Shown here: one piece after another, positions 25,388 to 34,437 of the stretch | Position numbering within the stretch: position 1 is the first letter of the stretch | How the letters are laid out: the number at the start of each line of letters is the position of its first letter | DNA from: Acidithrix ferrooxidans | Lineage (GTDB): Bacteria > Actinomycetota > Acidimicrobiia > Acidimicrobiales > Acidimicrobiaceae | Length of the DNA: 64,000 nt | NCBI RefSeq assembly: GCF_000949295.1 | Contig: NZ_JXYS01000026.1 | Span: forward strand, 1-64,000 | Reading direction: 5' to 3' | Notes under the pieces: generated by a model | Databases searched by the model: none | What the model was told of the DNA's origin: nothing | Seen by the model: the letters and a program-made list of their open reading frames with translations, nothing else | Position numbers and translations under genes: made by a program

Positions 25388-27841
25388 ATGAGGCCAAAAA
25401 ATGGTCGTCGAGGTATGGGTAATCCATACGATGACGATGACGATTTCGACTCGCCAGAGTACGTAGAGATGAAGACACGCCCCAAGATGGAGCTTTGGGA
25501 CCGAATCAAGTTTCTTTTGATTTTAGGAATTCTGTTTTTGTTTCTAACTGTTGGGGCTTCTTCGGCGAATCCGCTAATGTCAACGTGGCAGTCGATAATC
25601 CATGAGGCTAACGCCGCTTGGTGGTTGGTTCTTTTATTTGCCATCGAAGGGATTCGACAACTTCACTACCTCGTGGCCGAGCAGTCCCCAGAATGGAACA
25701 CCTTTTTTAGCCAAGTACTTTCTTCAGGAGTTCAGCGACGCAGCGCGAATATGAACGATTGGACTAAATATAGGATGAGCAGAGCCCTAAAATACATTGG
25801 GGTTCTAGCGATTCTCGATATCTTTCTAGCAGCTCATTACCACCTTTCGGTCTTTACTGCTCTGTTCCAAGCTCCAGCTGCTCTAGCCTCCTCTATGCCC
25901 TTGGTATTGCAATTGGCCTTCGGCTTCGTCTTTGTCATTCTTCAATTTGTAGGCCTCTTTTGGTTTCTCTCCAAGGGTGGAGTAGACGTCTATTTTCCGG
26001 GTGACGTAAAGACTCGTTTTTCTGACGTCTGGGGCCAAGATGCTGTTTTGGAGCGCATCAAAGAGAACATCATCTTTCTAAAAGATCCTGATGCTATAGA
26101 AGAAAAGGGTGGATACGTCCCAGGAGGTATCCTTTTATGGGGTCCGCCTGGAACCGGTAAGACCCTCATGGCTGAAGCGGTGGCCGGTGAGACCGAGAAT
26201 CCCTTTGTCTTTGTAGACCCAGGAGCATTCATCAACATGTTTATGGGCGTAGGCGTGATGAAGGTCAAAGGCCTTTTTCGCAAACTGCGCCGATTGGCGG
26301 TACGTTACGGCGGGGTCGTTGTCTTCTTCGATGAAGCGGATTCCCTTGGTTCTAGAGGGTCGCTATCTGGTGTGCAGGGAAATGCAAGCAACAGACACTC
26401 TTTTTCGTCCCATGTAACGGCCTGTAATGGCAGCTCATACTTAAGTCCAGCCTCTCTAGCAGAAGTTTTGCGTTCTTATCAAGGCGATTCCATAGCAGAC
26501 CAGCCAGATTCTAGGGGTCGGTTATCCAGATTTATTGCTGGCGCAGGTGGCATGGGTGGGGGTGGCATGGGTGGTTCCGGGACCCTTCAGGCCCTTCTGA
26601 CTGAGATTTCAGGCCTCAAGAAGCCTCGTGGATTTTTTAATCGTACAGTACGACGGGCCTTTGGCCTAAAGCCCAAGGATCCGCCCAAGTATCGTATGTT
26701 GATTATGATGGCCACCAACATGCCTGAGTCTCTTGATGAGGCATTGCTTAGACCTGGGCGTATTGATCGAATATATCGAGTGGGTTATCCGTCTAAGGTC
26801 GGACGTATTAGAACATACAAAGGTTATCTTGAAAAGGTCAATCATGAACTTACTGAGGACGAGATCGATCGCTTGGCAACCATTACTCCATATGCCACCG
26901 GAGCTACGATCAAGGATTTGGTAAATGAGTCTTTGATTATTTCGATTCGCGATGGCAGGGATTCGATAACTTGGAGGGATGTCGTTCGAGCTAAGCAACT
27001 CAAGGAGTTCGGACCGCCTGACGATGTCGAGTATATCGAACGTGATCGCCATGCTGTGGCCATCCATGAGGCGTGTCACGCTGTAGCTGCCGTCAAGATT
27101 CGACAGCACCTAACTATTGATATTGCAACCATTGAAAAAGGAAGTAATTTCCTTGGTCTGGTCGCATCGATTCCACCAGAGGATCAGTTCACTCGTTGGA
27201 GAAGCGAATACGAAGCCGACATTATGGTCTCGCTAGCTTCGTTGGTCGGGGAGAGAATGTTCTTTGATGGCGATAACTCTTCGGGCGTCTCTGGAGACCT
27301 TGAGTCGGCTACAACCGTGGCGACACTCATGGAGGGCTATTGGGGAATGGGGTCGACGATCTCCTCTCACGCTATATCTCAAAAATCAGGGACCGGATCG
27401 GCACGGCCAGGGGGCAAGGGTTCCGGTAGGCGCGAAGGCAAGGATCTTCCAGTAATGCTTGGCGATCGTATAGAGGCTAAATTGGACGAACTCTACCGTC
27501 GGGTTCGGATTTTGCTCGAGGACAATAGGGATAAAGTTTTTTCTGTAGCCCATGCACTCGAGGCATACAAGACCGTTACAGGAGAGGACATCACCGCGAT
27601 AATCGAAGGACGACGCGGTCCTTTGCTTGACGGATCGGTCTATGGTGACTCAGCCTTTATAGCCAAGTTGGAGCACTATCACAATGCTGTGTTAGCAGCT
27701 CATCGCGACCATAGGACTCCTGATGTAAGCCTTCCTATGCCGCCTAATACTGCGGCATTGATATCTGGCGATTCGACCCTTCTTGTTCAAGACTTTGCTC
27801 TTGATGTTGTTGCTCCAATGACTAAGCCTGAAGAGGCTTAG
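25388..27841 (+). CDS. Divergent FtsH-like AAA+ membrane metalloprotease
   Basis: An 817-residue protein with three to four N-terminal membrane segments (about residues 38-60, 75-95, 135-160, 175-200), then an AAA+ ATPase (Walker A GPPGTGKT at about 252, Walker B VVFFDEAD at about 312, second region of homology LLRPGRIDR at about 450). A peptidase-M41 domain follows with HEACH at about 560 and a candidate third zinc ligand in GDLESATTVATLMEG (about 640). It differs from standard FtsH by two insertions between Walker B and the SRH: a glycine-rich stretch of about 85 residues with a GGMGGGGMGG core, and a basic stretch of about 25. ATG 25388 has GGAG upstream. It is not in the usual hpt-ftsH-folE position. 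Confidence 0.8.
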   Translation: MRPKNGRRGMGNPYDDDDDFDSPEYVEMKTRPKMELWDRIKFLLILGILFLFLTVGASSANPLMSTWQSIIHEANAAWWLVLLFAIEGIRQLHYLVAEQSPEWNTFFSQVLSSGVQRRSANMNDWTKYRMSRALKYIGVLAILDIFLAAHYHLSVFTALFQAPAALASSMPLVLQLAFGFVFVILQFVGLFWFLSKGGVDVYFPGDVKTRFSDVWGQDAVLERIKENIIFLKDPDAIEEKGGYVPGGILLWGPPGTGKTLMAEAVAGETENPFVFVDPGAFINMFMGVGVMKVKGLFRKLRRLAVRYGGVVVFFDEADSLGSRGSLSGVQGNASNRHSFSSHVTACNGSSYLSPASLAEVLRSYQGDSIADQPDSRGRLSRFIAGAGGMGGGGMGGSGTLQALLTEISGLKKPRGFFNRTVRRAFGLKPKDPPKYRMLIMMATNMPESLDEALLRPGRIDRIYRVGYPSKVGRIRTYKGYLEKVNHELTEDEIDRLATITPYATGATIKDLVNESLIISIRDGRDSITWRDVVRAKQLKEFGPPDDVEYIERDRHAVAIHEACHAVAAVKIRQHLTIDIATIEKGSNFLGLVASIPPEDQFTRWRSEYEADIMVSLASLVGERMFFDGDNSSGVSGDLESATTVATLMEGYWGMGSTISSHAISQKSGTGSARPGGKGSGRREGKDLPVMLGDRIEAKLDELYRRVRILLEDNRDKVFSVAHALEAYKTVTGEDITAIIEGRRGPLLDGSVYGDSAFIAKLEHYHNAVLAAHRDHRTPDVSLPMPPNTAALISGDSTLLVQDFALDVVAPMTKPEEA

Positions 27842-27929
27842 ACGGTAAGTCAGTGTCATTTAGACGAAGCTACAGTATTTACATGGTGCGGACAGACGGT
27901 TTCGAGCTAGGTTTTCGAGTTACAAGGCA

Positions 27930-27970
27930 CTTGGTCGCCCTGTTATTGCGGGTGACCAAGGTTATTTTAT
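27930..27970 (+). terminator. Terminator between FtsH-like gene and hemQ
   Basis: CTTGGTCGCCC (27930-27940) pairs with GGGTGACCAAG (27950-27960) with one G-U pair over a nine-base loop, followed by GTTATTTTAT. Confidence 0.8.
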
Positions 27971-27997
27971 CGATCGCAATATTATAAGGAGACAGTT

Positions 27998-28708
27998 ATG
28001 TCTGAAGTGGTCTTTCCGCCCCTAAGTTCCCAAGATGAATCGTTTAGCCCCAAGGAGGGCTGGTCTGTTTTGCATCTTTTTTGTAAAGGCACTGCAAACT
28101 TGGATTTCGCGAGCGTCATGGTAGCTCATAAGTCGGCTGTTGCCGATGGATATCAGATTATCCCCTTTGGCCTTTTGGGGCATAAGGCGCAGATTGGTTT
28201 TCTAGCACTAGGGCCTAGTTTTGTTCGACTAAAGGAGTTTCAACGTGATTTAGAGCGCTCTGGATTGTCTGTGGTGGACTCCTATGTCTCTATGACCGAG
28301 GTCTCTGAGTATGCGAGCGGCATGCCAAAGGATCGCAAGGAGCCCAGACTTCATCCACTCCTACCTCCGAGTGGGATGTACAATATTTGCTTTTATGGTA
28401 TGTCGAAAAAGAGAGGCGAGAAGGATAACTGGTACTCCTTGTCATACGAGGAGCGCGAGCGAATGATGTTTGGTCATGGTGCATCTGGCAGAGCTTTTGC
28501 CGGTAGAGTCGTCCAGTTGGTTACTGGCTCCACGGGAGTGGATGACTATGAGTGGGGAGTGACCCTTTTTGGAGCTCGCCCCGACGATCTAAAGGAAGTT
28601 GTCTACACGATGCGCTTCGACGAAGCGTCTGCACTCTATGGCGAGTTTGGCCCATTTTACACCGGAGTGATCGGGGACATCGAGAGTGTCTTAGCCGCCT
28701 CTTTCTAG
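27998..28708 (+). CDS. hemQ: Coproheme decarboxylase (chlorite dismutase family)
   Basis: Final step of the coproporphyrin-dependent haem pathway: oxidative decarboxylation of coproheme to haem b. The 236-residue protein has the Cld-family fold pattern with the C-terminal haem region FYGMSKKRGEKDNWY, then YEERERMMFGHGASGR containing the conserved histidine of HemQ (about residue 165). It lacks the distal Arg context of true chlorite dismutases as far as I can judge. AAGGAG lies before the ATG. hemE and hemY are in the same window at 50728-53279, separated from it by some 22 kb. Flanked by terminators on both sides, so monocistronic. Confidence 0.88.
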   Translation: MSEVVFPPLSSQDESFSPKEGWSVLHLFCKGTANLDFASVMVAHKSAVADGYQIIPFGLLGHKAQIGFLALGPSFVRLKEFQRDLERSGLSVVDSYVSMTEVSEYASGMPKDRKEPRLHPLLPPSGMYNICFYGMSKKRGEKDNWYSLSYEERERMMFGHGASGRAFAGRVVQLVTGSTGVDDYEWGVTLFGARPDDLKEVVYTMRFDEASALYGEFGPFYTGVIGDIESVLAASF

Positions 28709-28733
28709 CCCTAGATAGTGGTTGATTTTTCCT

Positions 28734-28770
28734 TTTGCCCCTGGATTAGCACCCTAGGGGCAAATTTATT
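28734..28770 (+). terminator. Terminator after hemQ
   Basis: TTTGCCCCT (28734-28742) pairs with AGGGGCAAA (28756-28764), extended inside by GG/CC, followed by TTTATT. Confidence 0.8.
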
Positions 28771-28790
28771 TAGAAAGTGGGTTTTGGGGC

Positions 28791-29600
28791 GTGGTTGATG
28801 AACTAGATAGTGCCCTTGATGTGCTAGAGGAGATTCTTCTAGCCATGGGGTCGGTTGTGGTCGGATTTTCGGGAGGAATTGATTCCACGTATCTTGGTGT
28901 CTTTGCGAATAAGGTGCTCGGCCCGGAGAACGTTCTCGTTGTAACTGCGGATTCACCCTCTTTGGCAAGAAGTGAGTTTGAAGAGGCTAAGTCACTAGCT
29001 CTGGAGCTAGGTCTATCTTTCGAGGCAGTCTTGACGAGGGAATTTGAGATGGCGGAATACCTAGTCAATGATGAATTGCGATGTTATTACTGCAAGTCAG
29101 CGCTAATGGATCGACTGGGTCCGATAGCTAAAAGTCGTGACGCAGTCGTTATTCTGGGCGTAAACGCTAGCGACGAGGGTGATTATCGGCCGGGCCAAAT
29201 TGGAGCAAGAGAGGCCGGAGCCAGGTTTCCACTACTGGAGGCACGGATGTCTAAAGAGATGATTCGTCAGCACGCTCTTGCCCTGGGAATTCCTATTCAT
29301 GATAAGCCAGCCTCTGCCTGTCTATCCTCTCGTGTACCATATGGTACTGCTATAACAATCGCAGTTCTTAGCCGGGTTGAGCGTGCTGAGCGGGAGCTTC
29401 GATTGCGGGGCTATCGTCAAGTAAGGGTCAGGGACTTTGACGAGACTGCGAGGATTGAGGTTGAAATAGAGATGATGCCACAGCTGATACAGGAGGCAGA
29501 TGAAGTCGTTCGGGCCCTAAAGAAGCTGGGTTATCTCTACGTTACCTTGAGCTTAGAGGGGTTTGTTTCGGGAAATCTTAACCGAGCTATCGGTCGATAA
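28791..29600 (+). CDS. larE: LarE-type ATP-dependent sulfur transferase
   Basis: A PP-loop protein of 269 residues: VVGFSGGIDSTYLGV (SGGxDS ATP motif at about residue 26), LRCYYCKSALMDRL (about 96) and KPASACLSSRVPYGTAI (about 168). In LarE of Lactobacillus plantarum the equivalent cysteine of the last motif is the sacrificial sulfur donor used to build the nickel-pincer cofactor. larB and larC are not in the window, and the next gene encodes a NIL-domain protein, so this homologue may serve another sulfur transfer. A GTG start is used; the hemQ terminator overlaps its upstream region. Confidence 0.87.
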   Translation: MVDELDSALDVLEEILLAMGSVVVGFSGGIDSTYLGVFANKVLGPENVLVVTADSPSLARSEFEEAKSLALELGLSFEAVLTREFEMAEYLVNDELRCYYCKSALMDRLGPIAKSRDAVVILGVNASDEGDYRPGQIGAREAGARFPLLEARMSKEMIRQHALALGIPIHDKPASACLSSRVPYGTAITIAVLSRVERAERELRLRGYRQVRVRDFDETARIEVEIEMMPQLIQEADEVVRALKKLGYLYVTLSLEGFVSGNLNRAIGR

Positions 29601-29646
29601 CAAATAAGGTGAGAGAAGCGACTCGTGACCGTTTAAGCTCTTGAAT

Positions 29647-29886
29647 ATGGCACATCAGCGCGTTAAATTGATCTACCCCCCTGGTCTGGTTACTCAGCCC
29701 GTATTGGCTCACTTGGCTTTGGATCACAGGGTCATGGCCGACATTAGAAGGGCCAACGTTGAAGACGGCACCGGTTGGTTGGTATGCGAGCTAGAAGGCG
29801 ATGCTATCGACCTTACCTCTGGATTGGCATGGCTGGTTGAGATTGGCGTTGAGGTGGAATCCTTGGGTGACGTAGTCGAATCCTGA
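29647..29886 (+). CDS. NIL-domain protein
   Basis: A 79-residue single-domain protein with the NIL pattern: RVKLIYPPGLVTQPVLAHL, then MADIRRANVEDGTGWLVCELEGD and a C-terminal LAWLVEIGVEVESLG. NIL domains occur on methionine transporters (MetN) and with proteins of homocysteine and sulfur metabolism, where they are thought to bind amino acids. ATG 29647 is used; a TTG two codons earlier is possible. It follows larE by 46 bp, which suggests a joint role in sulfur transfer. Confidence 0.82.
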   Translation: MAHQRVKLIYPPGLVTQPVLAHLALDHRVMADIRRANVEDGTGWLVCELEGDAIDLTSGLAWLVEIGVEVESLGDVVES

Positions 29887-29950
29887 TTCGTGGTCGGCTT
29901 TTACCTAGATGGGTTTCACAGACGTAGCCGTCGTTTCTTGGCATAGCCGA

Positions 29951-29990
29951 TGGTCGCTTTAGATCGCTTTAGATCGCTTTAGAGTGGTTT
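29951..29990. repeat. 10-bp tandem repeat, 2 exact and 2 near copies
   Basis: AGATCGCTTT at 29961-29970 and 29971-29980, with diverged copies TGGTCGCTTT before and AGAGTGGTTT after. It lies upstream of the PAC2 gene. Confidence 0.85.
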
Positions 29991-30093
29991 TTATGGCATG
30001 CATGGTGCTGGTCTAATTGGCTGGGTCGGTGGATATCTTATTTTGCACCCACAACTCCAAGTTCAATTCCCAACTTCTTGCTATCGTGTAGTT

Positions 30094-30990
30094 ATGACTG
30101 AAGTCTCGTGGATTAGGCAGAACCCGACAGCATTGGTGAATCCTTTGCTTATCGCGGCCTTTGAAGGGGAGGATGATCCGGCACGCGGTGGTTTCATGGC
30201 GCTGGCGTACATGAGAGATGCATTTGATGCTGTGAGAATTGCAGAAGTCGACGTCGATCGTTTCGTGGACTATGATTCAACACGCCCATTTATATCAACT
30301 ACCGATGGGATCGACCGTCATATAGAATGGCCCAAGATTGAGATCTACCAAGGCAAGGATGTCTCGAGCAATCGCGATATTATCTTGGTTCATTTTTTGG
30401 AGCCTCGCGTTGAATGGCGTAGCTACTGTGCGTTGGTCGTGGATGTCATCAATACCTTTAATCCAAATGACACGATATTTTTGGGTGGCCAAATTGTGAA
30501 TGCGCCACATACCTCGCCATCTGAAGTTTCGGTTCGATCAAATAGCCCTCGGCTGATGAGATCCTTGGGGTTGATGTCAGATAACTTCGTAGGTCCTACA
30601 ACTATGATGGGCGCCGCCCAGATAATATTGGATGGCAAAGGTGCCTCTGTCGCTACCATGTGGTCATCTGTTCCTCATTATTTAGTACAGACGCCTTCAC
30701 CCAAGGCCGCTCAGGCTTTGGTGGCAAAGATCGGCGAGCTTTTCCATCTCGCCCTTGATGCATCGGAGCTAGATGGGGCGGTTAGCGATTACGAAGATTC
30801 CATTACCAAATTGGTGGAATCCGACGATGAAGTATTTAATTATCTAGCCCGACTCGGAATTTCTGAGACCGATGATGACGAGGCTGACGAAGATGAATTT
30901 GCAGCCATGGATCCGACTGCATACGCCTCTGAAATGATTGATGAGGCCGAGAGCTATTTGCGTTATATCCTGCGTGATACGGATAGGTGA
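30094..30990 (+). CDS. PAC2-family protein
   Basis: A 298-residue soluble protein of the PAC2 family (proteasome-assembly-chaperone-like fold), recognised from LLIAAFEGEDDPARGGFMALAYM near the start, the FISTTDGIDRHIEWPKIEIYQ block and the GGQIVNAPHTSP-like centre. The function of actinobacterial PAC2 proteins is not settled. The acidic C-terminal tail (ETDDDEADEDE) is unusual in charge. The frame is open from 29998, but the leader is unlike the family, so ATG 30094 is chosen. A 7-bp repeat spans its stop codon. Confidence 0.82.
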   Translation: MTEVSWIRQNPTALVNPLLIAAFEGEDDPARGGFMALAYMRDAFDAVRIAEVDVDRFVDYDSTRPFISTTDGIDRHIEWPKIEIYQGKDVSSNRDIILVHFLEPRVEWRSYCALVVDVINTFNPNDTIFLGGQIVNAPHTSPSEVSVRSNSPRLMRSLGLMSDNFVGPTTMMGAAQIILDGKGASVATMWSSVPHYLVQTPSPKAAQALVAKIGELFHLALDASELDGAVSDYEDSITKLVESDDEVFNYLARLGISETDDDEADEDEFAAMDPTAYASEMIDEAESYLRYILRDTDR

Positions 30991-31000
30991 TAGGTGATAG
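30982..31000. repeat. 7-bp tandem repeat across the PAC2 gene stop
   Basis: GATAGGT at 30982-30988 and 30989-30995, then GATAG at 30996-31000. The gene's TGA (30988-30990) lies inside it. Confidence 0.85.
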
Positions 31001-31193
31001 TTCGATTCATCTGGTGATGCAATTCGGGTGATGCAGCTCGGGTGCTAGATGGTCGAAGCGACCTTTTGGAAGATGGCTTGTTGCTGGAGCTATCTATCTT
31101 TGGGAGATGTGACTCTTTGTTCATGATTAGCAATGGTTCATAGATAGCCATGTAGCCATGGTTGATTATGAACTTCGTATTGGCTCTATTACT

Positions 31194-31883
31194 TTACTCT
31201 TCGCGCCAGAAGGGGGTTCTCACCGTGTCAAAATGGGTCTCATCTATAATTCCGTCTATTGCGCGAAAGGCCATAGGGATCCACGATTCAGGGCGAACCA
31301 TTGGAGAAGGGAGGTTGTTACGAGAAAACCAACCAACGTCCCGGCATTCAAGAGGATGCGCCTTGAGCTCTCCTCCTATGCTTCGACAGTAGAACATAGT
31401 TGAATACAAGGGAACCGCGGTATATCCCCTTCGCATACCATCGATAATGGCTAAGACCCGAACTACCTCGATATCGATTCCAGTCTCCTCTTTGACTTCT
31501 TTTGTGGCTACTTCGGATGGCGAATATCCAACGTCAGCCCATCCAGTAGGGTATAGCCAAATTCCAGAATCTGACCTTTGGATAAGGAGGATCTCGCCCT
31601 TTTCGTTGCCGACGATCGTGGCGATTGCACTTTTGGGAGTTACGTAACCTGGAATTCCATCCCCTACGGATTGGAGCCAATGGTCAAAAATCTCATCACC
31701 GCTCGACTCGGGGTCTATACCAAGGCCACTGATTTGGGCGCAACTTCGTATCTCTGATGCAATCTTTAATATCTCTTCGAACCTCTCGATCTCATAAAGG
31801 CTTTTTGTAAAGCCGAGACCAGTCCGAGCTGATCCTCCGAGGGCTTCGGCCCATCGTAGCAATGTAGTTCTAGAAATATCCAC
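31194..31883 (-). CDS. NUDIX hydrolase with NUDIX_N-type leader domain
   Basis: A 229-residue protein with an N-terminal helical domain (about 1-70, starting RTTLLRWAEALGGSARTGLGFTKS, as in proteins with the 'X-linked nucleoside diphosphate' N-domain) and a NUDIX domain (about 85-220). The NUDIX box reads G-x5-Y-x7-K-E-V-x-E-E-x-G-I: the catalytic REUxEE core is kept as KEVKEE, while the usual Glu after the first spacer is Tyr. The substrate is not predictable. It is convergent with the upstream PAC2 gene; the region between holds no gene. Confidence 0.83.
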   Translation of the reverse strand: MDISRTTLLRWAEALGGSARTGLGFTKSLYEIERFEEILKIASEIRSCAQISGLGIDPESSGDEIFDHWLQSVGDGIPGYVTPKSAIATIVGNEKGEILLIQRSDSGIWLYPTGWADVGYSPSEVATKEVKEETGIDIEVVRVLAIIDGMRRGYTAVPLYSTMFYCRSIGGELKAHPLECRDVGWFSRNNLPSPMVRPESWIPMAFRAIDGIIDETHFDTVRTPFWREE

Positions 31884-32323
31884 AACTCAAAAACTACCAA
31901 CGATTTTATAATTGCGGTCCAATAATTCCAGAGATCTCCAGATAGCGTCCCAACTAGGATTTTTGAATCGATACTGTCATTGACGACTTTTTACCATTCG
32001 ATCTTGGGGCTCAAACGATTTAGGCTGGATCGCTCAAAAGCCATCTTTGGATAAAGCCACCCAGACGACTTATAAGATAAAGCAATAACCTCCAGTTTGA
32101 TCAACCAGTCTCTATGCAAATGCTGTCGGCCAGGACCCAAAGGCCATTTATCCTTGCCCGCTGAATTGAAAACTACCTCTTTTGGTTCTAATCGTGGCAG
32201 AGATGGTTCATTCTTTTGTGGCAGTGGCACTGATTCTTGGAGCTTTGCTCAGCCATGGCTAGGTGTTCTCAATGAATGGATGGTTTTCATCTGAAATATG
32301 GTTTGGGCCCCTGTGGGATCTGA
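31884..32323. other. Intergenic, no supported gene
   Basis: 440 bp. A 79-residue minus frame and a 65-residue plus frame overlap each other at 31991-32294, and neither resembles a family. I see no RNA or repeat. Confidence 0.35.
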
Positions 32324-32596
32324 ATGAAAAGTGTGGATCCTCATAGACAAGGAGAAATTTGCACCGAGGTAGTTTTCAATTTGAGATATTCCCGAGGTGC
32401 TATGACCGCCATTGGGACCGATTGCACAGGTGGTCGGTTAGATTTTGTAAACCAGATCGGCCATATTGCGGCCTTTGGATCTGGAGTGGTATTTGAAGTG
32501 TTGGACATCTCTTGGTCTGGCTACTTTAAATGGCATCAATCTATTGGATCTCTAGAGTGTCAGTCTCTGGCGCTAGAGAGTCTTATAGATGAGTAA
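32324..32596 (+). CDS. Hypothetical protein, 90 residues
   Basis: An ATG-started frame lying just before the GNAT gene. The middle (AIGTDCTGGRLDFVNQIGHIAAFGSGVVFEVLDIS) has a regular hydrophobic pattern compatible with a beta-rich fold, and codon choice looks similar to neighbours. No motif is recognised and no good ribosome binding site is seen. It may be real or a relic. Confidence 0.3.
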   Translation: MKSVDPHRQGEICTEVVFNLRYSRGAMTAIGTDCTGGRLDFVNQIGHIAAFGSGVVFEVLDISWSGYFKWHQSIGSLECQSLALESLIDE

Positions 32597-32670
32597 GAGG
32601 CGCTAAGTTTGATTCAATGCGAGAGCGAATCGCTCCGAGAGAATCTAGAGATAGTAAGTGATTTACCAAG

Positions 32671-33120
32671 GTGGTAGTGGTGGCCGAAGATGTGATGATT
32701 GAGTTGGCGAGGTCAGCTGATGGTGAGACTCTAGCGTCGCTTAACGCTTTGATTCCTCAACTTTCTTCTTCGGCGAGGCCGCTCGAAGTTGGAGACCTAA
32801 AAAAGTTGATCGATGATGGTAATATCTCGCTCCTTTTGGCCCGCGATCGCAACGGTGAAATATCCGGGACGTTGACGTTGGTAACCTTCTCGATCCCTAC
32901 GGGTATTCGGGCCATCATTGAAGATGTGGTTGTGGATGGTCAAAAGCGTGGCATGTCGATTGGTGCCAAGTTGGTCGATTTTGCACTTGATCTTGCTCTC
33001 TCGTTGGGTGCAAAGACAGTTGACCTAACTTCGCGTCCGGATCGAGAGTCAGCAAATCGACTTTATCTCCGAAAGGGATTTCAGATCAGAGAGACCAATG
33101 TCTATCGTTTTTCTTTTTAA
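32671..33120 (+). CDS. GNAT-family N-acetyltransferase
   Basis: A 149-residue acetyltransferase. Motif A with the acetyl-CoA loop is VVDGQKRGMSIGAKLVDFAL (Q/R-x-x-G-x-G/A type, about residues 90-109), preceded by AIIEDVVV, and motif B is ESANRLYLRKGFQIRETNVYRF. Substrate unknown. GTG 32671 is used; ATG 32695 is an alternative that removes eight residues. Monocistronic, followed by a long non-coding stretch. Confidence 0.85.
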   Translation: MVVVAEDVMIELARSADGETLASLNALIPQLSSSARPLEVGDLKKLIDDGNISLLLARDRNGEISGTLTLVTFSIPTGIRAIIEDVVVDGQKRGMSIGAKLVDFALDLALSLGAKTVDLTSRPDRESANRLYLRKGFQIRETNVYRFSF

Positions 33121-34437
33121 TGATAAGGGCTGAATTTCAAGCATTATATTCAGAATAAACCTGCAGAATCCTAGAGTGTGATTCGACTAGGAGCTCTTAG
33201 TTGAATTTTGTGACGTTGTGTCTAGTGCGGTTGTGACTGGAAAATGCTGGGCTTTTGCCGCGGGATGAGGTTACGGCCAGTACTTGTTATCTCTGTTATT
33301 TGCCTCATAAAGGGTGCCCTGGCTAACATTGTGAAGGATAAACTACGTTGATGGCCAGGGGTTTCTTTGGCGCATTATGTCCATAGGCTTCAGTCGGAGT
33401 AGGGCCAATGATAAAGTGTCTAGGATAAGATAAGGGATAAATAATTCGCGTAATTTAGTGTCGAATACTTTGATAGATGAGACTAGATGTGTGTCAATAT
33501 TATTGACCTATTTGTCTATTTAATTCGATAAAGTAACTTTTAGGTGGTGGATTTTGTCGCAAATGACCAAATTCTTGGGCGCCAAGAAGGTGCGGCTCGA
33601 ATCAACTATATCTTTACTTAATGGGCTAGGTTCAAAAAGAGTGGGACCGCGTCTGCTGTAGATGGGTTAATGCAAGATTGTATTAACTGTTTTTAATTCG
33701 TCAACTTGCAGTAAAGCTCGAATGCTGTTTGGGCGATTTTCTGATCGGGCCTTCTGCAACAATTTGCGCTATTGATTTTTTCTCAAAGAATGAAAGTTAT
33801 CTCGATTTTGAGCCTAGGACTTCCCTTGGATGAGCCTTGGGTCATCGGCGATGGCTTTTAGTGCTTTAGATCCCTTTTTGATGGTCGGGCGGCTTTGCCA
33901 AAGCGAACTTTGACTTTTTGGTGAATCCTGACTCTAGGGGAGTCGGAATGGTATTTGCCGTAGAGTTATTCTGATTGGAATGTTCTTTCTCGCATCTTTC
34001 GCCACCCAGCGCTTTTTTGCTGCAGGCCATTGGATCTCATGGTTACAGGTAAAGGTACGACGATGCTTAATCAGCCGGTGGCTTGGTCATGAGGATTTTT
34101 GAGGAAAGAAGCTTAACTTGATTTAACGGGTCGCCATTTTGGCAAATAATATATTACTCTCAGGAAAGTTATGGTCGATAGATCCAAGAGCAAGCGCGTG
34201 GTAAGACGCATTGAACCAAGATCTTGGCATCCTTGTTCAAAGTGGATGACTGGGTGTTTTCACCTGATGCCGACTCCTTTTTTTTAAATGTTTTGTGACA
34301 AATTGGTCAAATGCGTCAAATGTGTTTAGTCTTAGGAGTGGACATCATACGGTAATTTGCAGAGTGATTCCAAACTTGTTTATACTCAAAAAAGTTTTGA
34401 GCATTTCCACGTAAAGAGTAAACGGAGGCCATTAGTC
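33121..34437. other. 1.3-kb non-coding region upstream of gltA
   Basis: No frame above about 60 residues is convincing. A 7-bp stem CCCTGGC (33317-33323)/GCCAGGG (33354-33360) followed by GTTTCTTT may be a weak terminator. Three 9-bp direct repeats lie at 34297-34323. The rest looks like decayed or regulatory sequence. I see no tRNA or known ncRNA. Confidence 0.45.
34297..34323. promoter_or_regulatory. Three 9-bp direct repeats upstream of gltA
   Basis: G(A/T)CAAAT plus two bases begins at 34297, 34306 and 34315, an exact 9-bp period, about 115 bp before the gltA start. It could be an operator array for a regulator that binds on nearly one face of the helix. The factor is unknown. Confidence 0.4.

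Noticed and set aside
29998-30093. 32-residue leader on the PAC2 protein
   Set aside because: It does not resemble the family start; the internal ATG at 30094 begins the conserved part.
31158-31403. Plus-strand genes at the 3' end of the NUDIX gene
   Set aside because: Two overlapping frames antisense to a recognisable NUDIX protein.
34305-34320. CtsR operator (GGTCAAA repeats) upstream of gltA
   Set aside because: The heptads are separated by two bases instead of three, and gltA is not a CtsR target.
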